Assembly: GCF_900100275.1 (NCBI RefSeq)
Contig: NZ_FNET01000022.1
Coordinates: 62,001-126,000, forward strand
Direction of reading: 5' to 3'
DNA: 64,000 nucleotides
Origin: Lentzea albidocapillata subsp. violacea
Lineage (GTDB): Bacteria > Actinomycetota > Actinomycetes > Mycobacteriales > Pseudonocardiaceae
Numbering within the stretch: the stretch's first letter is position 1; every line of letters begins with the position of its first letter. Below are positions 1 to 8,196 of the stretch, in pieces. The notes below the pieces were generated by a model, which was not told the origin of the DNA, searched no databases, and worked only from the letters and a program-made list of their open reading frames with translations. The translations under genes were made by a program, and so were the position numbers.

Positions 1-353
1 GCATGGCGGGCATCAACCTGAGTGGTGACGCGTACGTGGTGTACTTCGGTGCGATCCGCACGGACGACGACGAACACGGCGAGCCGATGGTCGTCACCTC
101 GTCCGGCCAGAGCGTCAAGGTGACGCCGTTCAGCGAGTATCCGGCCAAGGGCCGCGCGACGGGTGGTGTGCGCTCGCAGCGCTTCCTGAAGGGCGAGACG
201 CACCTGGTGCTGGCGTGGATCGGCAGCAGGCCGGCAGGTGCGGACGACAAGGGCACGCCGGTGGAGTTGCCGGCCATCGACCCGCGTCGCGACGGCTCCG
301 GCCACGCGCACCCCGGTCCGGACATCATCGGTCACCTGATCGAACGGGACTAG
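1..353 (+). CDS. DNA topoisomerase (ATP-hydrolysing) subunit A, C-terminal end (partial)
   Basis: The gene is cut by the left window edge; only the last 117 or so residues are present. The piece GRATGGVRSQRFLKGE followed by LVLAWIG is the typical end of the actinobacterial GyrA/ParC-like C-terminal beta-pinwheel, the domain that wraps DNA. The breakage-reunion domain with its catalytic tyrosine lies outside the window. The reading frame is open from the first bases, and the tail PGPDIIGHLIERD ends at a TAG stop. It is followed by a strong hairpin at 366-394. I cannot tell gyrase from topoisomerase IV type from this fragment; the second A subunit found in many actinomycetes is likely. Identity is confident, subtype is not. 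Confidence 0.8.
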   Translation, partial: MAGINLSGDAYVVYFGAIRTDDDEHGEPMVVTSSGQSVKVTPFSEYPAKGRATGGVRSQRFLKGETHLVLAWIGSRPAGADDKGTPVELPAIDPRRDGSGHAHPGPDIIGHLIERD

Positions 354-365
354 CGCGCCCGGCGT

Positions 366-394
366 CGGCGAGGAGGAGCAGCTCCTCCTCGCCG
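366..394. terminator. Bidirectional hairpin terminator between convergent genes
   Basis: A perfect inverted repeat has a 13-bp left arm (CGGCGAGGAGGAG, 366-378), a 3-nt loop and a matching right arm (382-394). It sits between the topoisomerase stop at 353 and the end of the DivIVA-like gene at 478, which converge. There is no U-tract, as is common in high-GC actinomycetes, so activity is inferred. Confidence 0.65.
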
Positions 395-477
395 GCGTCA
401 GGCTGATCCGGTGCGGCGCAGAGCATTCCGCCATGGCCCGCACCTGTCCGCCGCGTCCGGTGGACGTCACGGTGGAC

Positions 478-1029
478 CTACTCGATATGCAGGCTCTGGA
501 TCTTCGCCTCCGCCACGATGCGGTCCGCCTCGTCACGGGCGACGTTGCGCAGTTCGGCCAGGGCCCGCATCGCCTCGGCCCGGCGGGCCGACATCGCGAG
601 CCGGAAGTCCTCGCGGATCCCGTCGCGCTTCTCGGCCTCCTCCTCGTCGAGCCGGCGGGCTCGTTGTTCGGCCTCGCCCACGATCATCAACGCTTTGAGC
701 TGGGCATCCCTGATGACCTCCCGGCGTTCCTCCTCGGCCAGGGCGACCATCCGGGCGAGCCGTTCGGGCAGGCCCTTCAGGTCGATCGGGGTCAGGCAGA
801 TGCGGTGCAGGCCGTCCTGCAGGGCGGCGTTCTCCTCCTGGACCGTGACCAGTCTCGCGGCCAGGGCCTCCGCGCGGGCCTCCGAGGCGTCCCGGTCGGC
901 TGTGACCAGGCGAAGCTCGGCTTCCAGCTCGGCGACGTAGTCGTCCACCTCGTCGCGGTCGTAACCGCGCCATCGGAGCCCGAACCACGTGCGCAGCGGT
1001 ACGAGCTCAGTCCTGCTGTCGACACTCAC
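478..1029 (-). CDS. DivIVA-domain coiled-coil protein
   Basis: A 183-residue protein. Residues 15-35 (FGLRWRGYDRDEVDDYVAEL) match the start of the DivIVA/Wag31 family, which binds curved membrane and nucleates polar growth or division complexes. The rest is nearly all charged heptad-like sequence, predicted as two coiled coils at about 30-80 and 100-178. It is shorter than Wag31 (about 260 aa) and has the variant N-terminus of accessory DivIVA-domain proteins, so a scaffold role is inferred rather than the essential polar DivIVA. It is transcribed alone, convergent with the topoisomerase gene and divergent from the YchJ-like gene. The ATG at 1029 gives the conserved N-terminus. Confidence 0.75.
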   Translation of the reverse strand: MSVDSRTELVPLRTWFGLRWRGYDRDEVDDYVAELEAELRLVTADRDASEARAEALAARLVTVQEENAALQDGLHRICLTPIDLKGLPERLARMVALAEEERREVIRDAQLKALMIVGEAEQRARRLDEEEAEKRDGIREDFRLAMSARRAEAMRALAELRNVARDEADRIVAEAKIQSLHIE

Positions 1030-1118
1030 TGCCGTCTCCTCTGCCTCCCGCGAGTCAGTCCTGACAAGGGGTACGTACGGGGCGCGGCATCGGTTCTAAC
1101 GGGTTCACCAGGCACAAT

Positions 1119-1493
1119 GTGGACGTGAACAACAAACTGTGCCCCTGCGGTACCGGTCAGTCCTATGTGGACTGTTGCGGTGCGCTGCACTCCGGGGCCC
1201 GCAAGGCGGCCACCGCCGAGCAGCTGATGCGTTCTCGCTACAGCGCTTTCGCCGTGTCCGATGAGGACTACCTGCTGCGCACGTGGGCGGCGAGGCACCG
1301 TCCCTCGAGTGCCGGGATCGACTCGACCGACCGCTGGTTGAAGCTCGAAATCCTGTCGACCGAGAACGGCGGTTTGCTCCAGGCCGAAGGTGTGGTGGAG
1401 TTCCGGGCGCACTACGTCGGCGGTGTCGTGCACGAGCGGAGCAGGTTCATCAGGGAGAACGGCCAGTGGGTGTACGCGGAGGGCCTGGAATGA
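1119..1493 (+). CDS. YchJ family protein (UPF0225) with SEC-C motif
   Basis: A 124-residue protein. The N-terminus carries the SEC-C zinc motif, with CPCG at 8-11 and CCG close behind (CPCGTGQSYVDCCGALH), followed by the YchJ signature SRYSAFAVSDEDYLLRTW. The rest is an NTF2-like alpha-plus-beta fold by family knowledge. The biochemical role of YchJ proteins is unknown; SEC-C motifs bind zinc and often protein partners. The start is GTG 1119, since the ATG at 1117 runs into a stop after three codons; GTG 1125 is an alternative. Its stop overlaps the next start by 4 nt, so the two genes are probably translationally coupled. Confidence 0.8.
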   Translation: MDVNNKLCPCGTGQSYVDCCGALHSGARKAATAEQLMRSRYSAFAVSDEDYLLRTWAARHRPSSAGIDSTDRWLKLEILSTENGGLLQAEGVVEFRAHYVGGVVHERSRFIRENGQWVYAEGLE

Positions 1494-2167
1494 GCACGGT
1501 GACGGTCGCGAGCAGGTTCAACGGGCCTCCCGGCATGGGCAACGGCGGCTACTCGGCCGGTCTGCTCGCCGCGCACGTTGATGCCCGGGCGGTGAGCGTC
1601 CGGTTGCGCAAGCCGGTGCCGCTGGACCGGGAGATGCAGGTCAGGGACGGGCAGTTGCTCGACGGGGACGTCGTGATCGCCTCGGCCGAGCCCGCCACGC
1701 TCGACCTGGAGGTGCCCGCCGCGCCGACGATCGAGGAGGCGCTGAAGGCCTCCGCGAAGGTGCCGTGGCGGGACAGGCACCCGTTCCCGACGTGCTTCGG
1801 CTGCGGTCCCGGCCGCGAGGACGGCATCGCCGCGCTGCTCGGCCCGCTCGACGGCCGCGGTGAGTGGGCCGGCGTGTGGACGCCGACGGACCTCCTGCCG
1901 AACGACGGGGCCGGCGTGCTCCCGGAGATCGTCTGGGCCGCGCTCGACTGCCCGTCCGCGCAGCCAGTCGCACCGGACGGGGGTCCGGCGTTCGTGCTCG
2001 GCACCTTCGTCGCCCAGGTGGAGCGGCCGGTCGAACTGGGCGTGGACCACGTGCTCCTGGCGTGGGAGCTTGGAAAGGACGGACGCAAGGCCTACTCGGC
2101 GTCCGCCATCATCGGACCTCACGGAGTGTGCGGACGAGCACGGGCCGTGTGGGTATCGATCGGATGA
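1490..2167 (+). CDS. Hotdog/thioesterase-like conserved protein
   Basis: A 225-residue protein starting at ATG 1490, inside the ATGA overlap with the YchJ-like gene. It shows the pattern of an uncharacterised actinobacterial family resembling PaaI/acyl-CoA thioesterases: FNGPPGMGNGGYSAGLLA near the N-terminus, a central FPTCFGCGPGREDGI loop, and EIVWAALDCPSAQP. Two half-length repeats would fit a double hotdog fold, but that is inference. The CFGCG loop could bind a metal or be structural. No substrate can be named. Coupling to YchJ is the only context clue. Confidence 0.6.
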   Translation: MSTVTVASRFNGPPGMGNGGYSAGLLAAHVDARAVSVRLRKPVPLDREMQVRDGQLLDGDVVIASAEPATLDLEVPAAPTIEEALKASAKVPWRDRHPFPTCFGCGPGREDGIAALLGPLDGRGEWAGVWTPTDLLPNDGAGVLPEIVWAALDCPSAQPVAPDGGPAFVLGTFVAQVERPVELGVDHVLLAWELGKDGRKAYSASAIIGPHGVCGRARAVWVSIG

Positions 2168-2286
2168 GATCAAATAACCCGACTGGGTGACGGAAGTGCG
2201 GCGCGTCTTGATAGCGTGCACGACCGTTGCCCGATTAAGCCGAAAGGGCGAGTGACCGGGATGGCACGGAGGTGATCAGGCGCTTG

Positions 2287-4686
2287 ATGGGCCGACGTGC
2301 CGCCGCCCATGGCGACCAGCAACCACAGACCCAGCAGAGTTCTGGCCAGAACAGTTTCGGAGTTCAGACCATCACGAGCACCGACCAGGACCTGGATCTG
2401 TACCCCGTCGAGCAGCCCCCGGCAGCGGTACCGCAGCCGGAGCAGGTACCGCAGAGGACGCCGTTCGCGGCGAACTCCGTCGGGTCGACGCTCGTCGTCT
2501 CCGCTCCCGAGGGCCCGAGTCAGGGCGCCGCGGGCCTGGCCCGCGCGCTTCCGGCCGACAACGGCCGGACCGTCGTCGTGGTCGACTTCCCGGGCGGGGA
2601 CCAAAGCACTTTCTGGCCGCACGTCGTGACGGCGCTGCACGGCCGCGGGCCCATCCGGCTCGCGGTCTCGCACGCCGGGACGATGCGGCCGACCGCTCCC
2701 GCGCAGTGGCTCGCCGAGCAGCTGCAGGCCGAGGTCGTGGCGCCGGACGGCGTGCTGACCACGGTGCCCGGTGCCGCGTTCGTCGTCGGCACGCAGGGCT
2801 ACGGCAGCTGGGTGAAGTTCCAGCCGAACGCGTCCCCGATGCCGTACGGCCGCCGCTTCCCGGTGCCGCAGTGGGAGGCGATGGACCCGAACTCGCCGTG
2901 GCCGACGGGCGAGATCGGCGTCTCCGAGCCCATCCCGAGCGGACTCTGGCTGCGCGCGCAGCAGCCGCCGTTCGACCCGGCCGCCCAGGACTCGCGGCCG
3001 ATCGTGGCGCTGCCGTGCCGCGACAACGTGCTGACGGTCGTCGTCGGCGGGCCCGGCCAGTCGTCGATCCCGATCGACGAGGTGTGCCGCCTGCTCACGG
3101 CCCTGCCCCAGGCGGCCCGGTCGCGCGTGCGGCTGGTCCCGTACGGCATCGACGCCGCCATCGGCAGCCTCGTCGCCGACCAGATCGGCGAGCCGATCGC
3201 GATGTTCACCGGCCTGCCGGTGGGCAACCTGCGCGGCGGCGGACCCGCGGTGATCGCGGTCGACCCGCGCGGGCAGCAGACGTGGCGCCCGTTCGTCACC
3301 GAGGTGCTGTGCGTGCCGGACGAGGCCGTGCCCGTCGTTTCCGGCTACCGGACGCCGGTGCAGGGCCTGACCGAGGTCTCGCCCGGAGTGTTCTCCCTCG
3401 GCGACGGCGTTGTGCTCGAAGTCGTGCCCTCAGGCCTGTGGGTGCGTGAGCAGGACGAGCCGTACAACGCCGCCGAGGTGCGCACCCTGCCGTTGGACCC
3501 GGAGTGGGCTCGTCTGACCGTGGGCACGCCGGGACGCACGACGCCCGGTGCGGTCGCGGTGCACGGCGCTGCTCTCGTGGAACGCCTGGAGCCCGAGGTG
3601 CGCAAGCTCCTGCGCCTGGTGTTCTGCGACTCCAAGGTCATCGCGCCGCCTCCGCCCCCGTCCGGCAGTCACGCCGCGGCTCCGAGCACGGCGGCGCACG
3701 CGTTGTCGACGCGTGAGCCGGCGGACAACGGCACCGGCTTCTTCACCGCCGTCACGCCGGTCGAGCCCGAACAGGACCGGCCCGCGTACGCGAGCATGGG
3801 CGCCGGTCCGGCGATGGCGACCGTGACGTCGCACGCGCTGGCGGACGACCCGGACGAGGCCGCGTTCCCGTCGGACGACCCGGACTCCACCCCGGTGCGG
3901 TTCCGCGTCGACGGCCCCCTCCCGCCGCAGCCACTGGCCCTGTGGGAGGCCCCGCCGGAGGACAACGGCGAGCGCGAGACGGTCGCCCAGGACCACAGCA
4001 GCTCCGACGCCGAACGCGACACGGTCCGCCGTGCTCTCGGTGAGCGCTACGGCGTGCACGCGGCGACGGTCGTCCGTCTGCTTTCCCAGCGTCCGGACGC
4101 GGAGGAGGACCCGGCCGCGTTCGAGGCCATGGTCACCGACCTCACGGCGTTGCTGGCGTGCGTGTCGCAGGACGAGGAGATGGTCGTCGAGACGCTCCGC
4201 ATGGGACGCCTGGGCCGCCTGCGCCCGTACGTCGCGTGCATCGTCTCGGGCCTGAACCGCCTGCCCGTGCACAGCGGCGTGGCGACGGTGTGGGGGGTCA
4301 GCGGCCCGACCGGGCCGAGGCGCTACCGCAGCGGTGACGTCCTGGTCGAGCACGGCCTGCTGGACGCCATCGCGAACCCGTCCCAGCGCGTCGACGGCGT
4401 CACCGAGTACCTGATCTGGTCGGTCACCGGCCGCCGGGTCGAGGTGTCCGACCGGGTCGCCGTGGCCACCGAGGAACGCGTGGTCTTCGCGCCCGGCACG
4501 CCCTTCCGGGTGCTCGCGGTGGCCGAGGCCGAGGGTGACCACCCGCAGCAGGTGCTGCTGCAGGAGGTCGCCGGACCGGCCGCGGACCAGGAGATCGCGG
4601 GACTGCGGCCGAGCGTGCTCTCCCAGCTGGAACGGGCGGCGGCGAACCTGCGCGTGCTGCCGGTCTCGCACCAGGTGACGGCCTGA
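2287..4686 (+). CDS. Large protein with degenerate ADP-ribosyltransferase-like C-terminus
   Basis: A protein of about 799 residues without signal peptide or membrane segments. The N-terminal 45 residues are Gln/Pro rich. The middle has two related blocks (PIPSGLWLRAQQPPF and VVPSGLWVREQDEPY) separated by about 160 residues, suggesting a duplicated domain, then an acidic low-complexity linker. The last 130 residues resemble the R-S-E ADP-ribosyltransferase fold: TVWGVSG near 667, EYLIWSVTGRRVEVSD, then EERVVFAPGTPFRVL and VLLQEV. The catalytic Arg position is Trp, and the second Glu of the ExE motif is Arg (about 731), so it is probably inactive. I chose ATG 2287 because GGAGGTGA lies 11 nt upstream; the in-frame GTG 2272 sits inside that site. 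Function unknown. Confidence 0.55.
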   Translation: MGRRAAAHGDQQPQTQQSSGQNSFGVQTITSTDQDLDLYPVEQPPAAVPQPEQVPQRTPFAANSVGSTLVVSAPEGPSQGAAGLARALPADNGRTVVVVDFPGGDQSTFWPHVVTALHGRGPIRLAVSHAGTMRPTAPAQWLAEQLQAEVVAPDGVLTTVPGAAFVVGTQGYGSWVKFQPNASPMPYGRRFPVPQWEAMDPNSPWPTGEIGVSEPIPSGLWLRAQQPPFDPAAQDSRPIVALPCRDNVLTVVVGGPGQSSIPIDEVCRLLTALPQAARSRVRLVPYGIDAAIGSLVADQIGEPIAMFTGLPVGNLRGGGPAVIAVDPRGQQTWRPFVTEVLCVPDEAVPVVSGYRTPVQGLTEVSPGVFSLGDGVVLEVVPSGLWVREQDEPYNAAEVRTLPLDPEWARLTVGTPGRTTPGAVAVHGAALVERLEPEVRKLLRLVFCDSKVIAPPPPPSGSHAAAPSTAAHALSTREPADNGTGFFTAVTPVEPEQDRPAYASMGAGPAMATVTSHALADDPDEAAFPSDDPDSTPVRFRVDGPLPPQPLALWEAPPEDNGERETVAQDHSSSDAERDTVRRALGERYGVHAATVVRLLSQRPDAEEDPAAFEAMVTDLTALLACVSQDEEMVVETLRMGRLGRLRPYVACIVSGLNRLPVHSGVATVWGVSGPTGPRRYRSGDVLVEHGLLDAIANPSQRVDGVTEYLIWSVTGRRVEVSDRVAVATEERVVFAPGTPFRVLAVAEAEGDHPQQVLLQEVAGPAADQEIAGLRPSVLSQLERAAANLRVLPVSHQVTA

Positions 4687-4742
4687 ACCTCGGCATCCGG
4701 TACGCGGAACCGCCGGTCGGCCCGCTGCGCCTCCACCCACCG

Positions 4743-5531
4743 GTGGACTGCGACGGCGAGCCGACCGGCGCGTTCGGCGACCGGCACACCCTGAACGTCT
4801 GGTCTGCAGTGGACTCCGGAGCGCCGGTGCTCCTCTGGGTCCACGGCGGCGCGAACACCGTCGGATCGTCGGCACAGCCCGAGTACGCGGGTGACGTCAT
4901 CGCGTCGCACGGCATCGTGTTCGTCAGCTGCGACTACCGGCTGGCGGCCGACGGATACGGTGCCCTGGAAGGGATCCAGCACAACCGCGGACTGCTCGAC
5001 GTCGTCTCGGCACTGAGGTGGATCCAGCGCAACATCGCCCGTTACGGCGGAGATCCGGCGAACGTCACCGTCGCCGGCCAGTCGTCCGGCGCGCAGACCG
5101 TCGCGAGCCTGATGGTCATGCCGTCCGCTGCCGGTCTGTTCCACCGGGCGATCGCGCACAGCCTCGCCGGCAGGTTCTTCACGCCGCTCGAAGCCGCCGA
5201 GGTCCAGCGGCGGGCAGACCCGGAAGTCGTGCTGTACCAGCCGATCGTCGACGGCGACACGTTGCCGCGCAGCCCGCTCGAAGGCCCGTACGAGGTGGAT
5301 CTGATGGTCTGCCACACCGCGGACGAGGACGCTGAACTGTTCCAGCGCCCGACGATGCGGCTGGCCGACGAGCACGGCCGCGCGTTCCGGTCGGTCTATG
5401 CCCGCACGCCGGCGCATCACGGCGCGGACGTGCCGGACATGTTCCGCGGCGACATCGCGGAGGCTTGGGCGAGGTTCGCCCGCACGGGTGATCCCGGCTG
5501 GCCGCGGCACGAAGTGAAGCGCTGGGTCTAG
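4743..5531 (+). CDS. Shortened type-B carboxylesterase, probably decaying
   Basis: An alpha/beta hydrolase of the carboxylesterase B family. Visible are the oxyanion loop VLLWVHGGANTVG, the nucleophile elbow GQSSGAQ, an acidic TADED element and the late HHGAD histidine, so the triad may survive. It is only about 262 residues, against roughly 450-520 for the family, and the segments between the Ser and Glu blocks and between the Glu and His blocks are compressed. The conserved N-terminus GIRYAEPPVGPLR is encoded in frame just before 4743 (from about 4683), but no ATG, GTG or TTG precedes it. The normal start is therefore lost, and GTG 4743 is only the first available codon. It overlaps the next gene's 3' end by 4 bp. 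It may be a pseudogene. Confidence 0.55.
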   Translation: MDCDGEPTGAFGDRHTLNVWSAVDSGAPVLLWVHGGANTVGSSAQPEYAGDVIASHGIVFVSCDYRLAADGYGALEGIQHNRGLLDVVSALRWIQRNIARYGGDPANVTVAGQSSGAQTVASLMVMPSAAGLFHRAIAHSLAGRFFTPLEAAEVQRRADPEVVLYQPIVDGDTLPRSPLEGPYEVDLMVCHTADEDAELFQRPTMRLADEHGRAFRSVYARTPAHHGADVPDMFRGDIAEAWARFARTGDPGWPRHEVKRWV

Positions 5532-6532
5532 CTCTCGGTGTTGAGGCCGAGCGAACCGTCCAGCCGGGGCACGCACGCCCCGTCACGCTTGTCCGAGGCC
5601 AGGAACTCGGTGAGGCACCGGCCGATCTGCTCATGCCCGCGCGCGTTGGGGTGGAACGACTCCTGCAACGCGTGCGGCGCGCGCCTCTCGTCCTTCAGGC
5701 CGTCGAAGTCGACCGTCAGCCGCGTGAACCACTCGGTCTCCGGCTCGTCCCCGCCCACGCACGCCTCGTGGCCCTCGCCGGCTCGCGCCAGGTCGAGGAA
5801 CCGCGCGTTGACCTTGCCCGCGGCGGCGCGCAGCCCGTTCGACAGCTCCGGCACGGCCTCCTCGACCACCCACTCCAGGTCGGCGGTGCGCAGCGGGCAG
5901 CCGGAGAGGTTCTGCAGCGACTGGGGCATCTTCGGTGACACGGGTGCCGCGTACGACTGCACGATGAGCTGGTAGGAGGAGTCGAGGTAGCCGGAGTCGC
6001 GCATGGTCTGGCGGATGGCGTTCAGCGTGGCTTCGACCTTCGGGACCATCCGCCGCACGCGCCTGGTCCACTCCGGCGCCACGGACGACGTGCAGTCGGT
6101 GCGCTTGCCCCACGCCTCGAAGCACTTGTTGAGGATCTCGGAGAACCGCGGGTCGTCGTTCGCGCCGACCGCCACGACGATCGCGAGCACCTGGTTCGAG
6201 CCGGCGATCGCGCGCAGCCGGGGCAACTGCTCGTTGCGCAGCTTCTCGGAGTTCGTGCCGGAACACGCCAGGTTGATCTTCTGGTCGGCCTCGAACGAGA
6301 TCCTCATGATCTCGGCCTCGCGTGAGCGGTGGCACCAGTTGCCGCCGTCCTCACCGTCGGTCCCGGCCTCGTAGGCGCCGGCGCCCTCGCCGGACATCGT
6401 GCTGTCGCCCAGCGCCACGATCGCGGTCCTGGACTCGCGGTCCGGGTCGGAGGGTGGCGGGAACACGTGGTCGCTCACGACCAGGACGATCGTGAGCAGG
6501 CCGATTGCCGCGAGGAAGAGCAGTTTGCGCAT
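5528..6532 (-). CDS. Secreted SGNH/GDSL-family hydrolase
   Basis: A 334-residue protein with an N-terminal signal or anchor (MRKLLFLAAIGLLTIVLVVS). SGNH blocks follow: ALGDSTMSGEG with the nucleophile Ser (block I), a later Gly block, VAVGANDDPRF with the oxyanion Asn (block III), and SFHPNARGHEQIG with the catalytic Asp/His pair region (block V). Paired cysteines (NWCHRS, INLACSG, NKCFEAW, GCPL) fit disulphides outside the cell. The family includes secreted esterases and lipases of Streptomyces; the substrate is unknown. It stands alone, convergent with the esterase fragment and divergent from the GlxA-type regulator. The ATG at 6532 gives a normal signal peptide. Confidence 0.8.
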   Translation of the reverse strand: MRKLLFLAAIGLLTIVLVVSDHVFPPPSDPDRESRTAIVALGDSTMSGEGAGAYEAGTDGEDGGNWCHRSREAEIMRISFEADQKINLACSGTNSEKLRNEQLPRLRAIAGSNQVLAIVVAVGANDDPRFSEILNKCFEAWGKRTDCTSSVAPEWTRRVRRMVPKVEATLNAIRQTMRDSGYLDSSYQLIVQSYAAPVSPKMPQSLQNLSGCPLRTADLEWVVEEAVPELSNGLRAAAGKVNARFLDLARAGEGHEACVGGDEPETEWFTRLTVDFDGLKDERRAPHALQESFHPNARGHEQIGRCLTEFLASDKRDGACVPRLDGSLGLNTES

Positions 6533-6613
6533 CGCGCACCACTTTACGTGGGTGGCCGAATGCGAGGGGGATATGGCGTTGCCGCCTCAGGCAAGGGTGA
6601 GGAAAGTGGAAGT

Positions 6614-7576
6614 GTGGGGAATCTGAGGGAGATAGTCGTGGTCGGCTACGACCGCACCGCACTGCTGGACCTGGCGGGGCCCATCGAGGTGTTCCAGGCG
6701 GCGAACTACGGCGAGCAGCGTTACCGGATCACCGTCGCCACGCTCGGGGGAGGACCGTTCACCGCCACCGCGGGTGTGCGCGTCGAGGCAGGCGCCGATC
6801 TGAGCACGCTGGACCGTCCGATCGACACGCTGCTCGTGGTCGGCGGCTGGGGGTACGAGGAGGCCGCGTCCGACGCGGTGCTCACGACGAACCTGCGGCG
6901 GCTGGCGCTGCGGTCCCGTCGCGTCGCGGGTGTCTGCACGGGCGCCGTCGTGCTGGCCGGGGCCGGGCTGCTGAAGGGCAAGAAGGCGACGACGCACTGG
7001 GCGTTCACCGGCGAACTGGAGGCTCGCGGCGTCGAGGTGGAGCCGGACGCGATCTTCGTGTGCGACGGCGAGGTGGCCACGTCGGCAGGGGTGACGGCGG
7101 GCATCGACCTGGCGCTGGCCATGGTCGAGCAGGACCACGGGCCCGCGCTGGCCCGCAGGATCGCGCAGTACCTGGTCGTCTTCCTGCAACGCTCGGGCGG
7201 CCAGTCGCAGTTCAGCGTGCACACCCGCGCGAAGCCGGTGACGGACGGCTCGCTGCGCGCGTTGCTCGACGACATCCACGCCGATCCGACGCGGGAGTGG
7301 ACGGTGCCGGTCATGGCCCGCAAGGCCCTGATGAGCGTGCGGCACTTCGCCAGGGTCTTCTCTCGCAGCGTGGGCGTCTCGCCCGCGCAGTACGTCGAAC
7401 GAGCCCGCGTCGAGGCCGCCGCCGACCGGCTGGCGAGCAGCGGTGACTCGCTCGACCTCGTCGCCCGCCAGTCGGGTTTCGGCTCGGCCGAGACCCTGCG
7501 ACGGGCCTTCCTGCGCGTGCTCGGCGTGTCGCCGGGCAGCTACCGCGCCCGTTTCCGGACCACTGGGGTTGCCTGA
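6614..7576 (+). CDS. GlxA family transcriptional regulator (DJ-1/PfpI plus AraC HTH)
   Basis: About 320 residues. The N-terminal 190 residues form a DJ-1/PfpI-type domain (VVVGYDRTALLDLAGPIEVF, VCTGAVVLAGAGLLKGKKAT with the nucleophile-elbow Cys, TSAGVTAGIDLALAMVE). The C-terminal 100 residues are an AraC helix-turn-helix pair (MARKALMSVRHFARVFSRS and VARQSGFGSAETLRRAF). GlxA-type proteins are DNA-binding activators whose DJ-1 domain senses a ligand and usually lacks enzyme activity. The open frame continues upstream, but GTG 6614 has AGGAAA about 10 nt before it and matches the family N-terminus. Its stop shares one base with the next start, so it probably controls the adjacent DJ-1 enzyme gene. 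Confidence 0.85.
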   Translation: MGNLREIVVVGYDRTALLDLAGPIEVFQAANYGEQRYRITVATLGGGPFTATAGVRVEAGADLSTLDRPIDTLLVVGGWGYEEAASDAVLTTNLRRLALRSRRVAGVCTGAVVLAGAGLLKGKKATTHWAFTGELEARGVEVEPDAIFVCDGEVATSAGVTAGIDLALAMVEQDHGPALARRIAQYLVVFLQRSGGQSQFSVHTRAKPVTDGSLRALLDDIHADPTREWTVPVMARKALMSVRHFARVFSRSVGVSPAQYVERARVEAAADRLASSGDSLDLVARQSGFGSAETLRRAFLRVLGVSPGSYRARFRTTGVA

Positions 7577-8196
7577 TGGAAGCCACGTTCGTGCTCTACC
7601 CGAAGATGACGGCGCTCGACTTCGTCGGCCCCTTCGAGGTGCTCGGCAGCGTGCCGGTCGTCACGACGAGGTTCGTCGCCGCGACGCTCGACCCGGTGAC
7701 GTCCGACAACGGGCTGACCGTGCTGCCGACCGACACGTTCTCCTCGCTGAGGTCGACCGACATCGTCGTGGTACCGGGCTCCGGCCACTGGCGCGACCTG
7801 CTGAAGGACTCCGGCGGCGTCGTCGAGTGGCTGCAGGCCGTCCACCCGACGACGAAGTGGACGACGTCGGTCTGCACGGGGTCGACGCTGCTCGCCGAGG
7901 CCGGGCTGGTCTCGAAGGCCACGACGCACTGGGCCGCGCGCTCGGACCTGGAGACACGTGGTGTCGAGGTGTCGACCGACCGCGTGGTGTTCGACGGCAA
8001 GGTCGTCAGCGGCGCCGGCGTGTCGGCGGGCATCGACATGGCGTTGCGGCTGGTCGAGGCCGAGTTCGGGGAGATGGTCGCGCAGGCCGTGCAGGTCGGC
8101 ATCGAGTACGACCCGCAGCCGCCGCACGCCTACGACTCGATCCCGCCGGAGATCGCGGCTGGCCTCAAGGCCGCGTTCGAATCAAGTCAGGCCTGA
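7576..8196 (+). CDS. DJ-1/PfpI family protein, isonitrile hydratase-like
   Basis: A single-domain 206-residue DJ-1/PfpI protein with no HTH. It has VLYPKMTALDFVGPFEVL at the start, the elbow SVCTGSTLLAEAGLVSKATTH with the likely catalytic Cys, and GAGVSAGIDMAL near the end. This arrangement matches the group that includes Pseudomonas isonitrile hydratase InhA and many uncharacterised relatives. ATG 7576 overlaps the stop of the GlxA regulator (TGATG), so enzyme and regulator are co-translated. The C-terminus runs 15 bp into the convergent response-regulator gene. The substrate is not known; isonitrile hydration is one possibility by family. Confidence 0.75.
   Translation: MEATFVLYPKMTALDFVGPFEVLGSVPVVTTRFVAATLDPVTSDNGLTVLPTDTFSSLRSTDIVVVPGSGHWRDLLKDSGGVVEWLQAVHPTTKWTTSVCTGSTLLAEAGLVSKATTHWAARSDLETRGVEVSTDRVVFDGKVVSGAGVSAGIDMALRLVEAEFGEMVAQAVQVGIEYDPQPPHAYDSIPPEIAAGLKAAFESSQA

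Noticed and set aside
2272..2286. GTG 2272 as the start of the ART-like protein
   Set aside because: This codon lies within the GGAGGTGA ribosome site; ATG 2287 has proper spacing.
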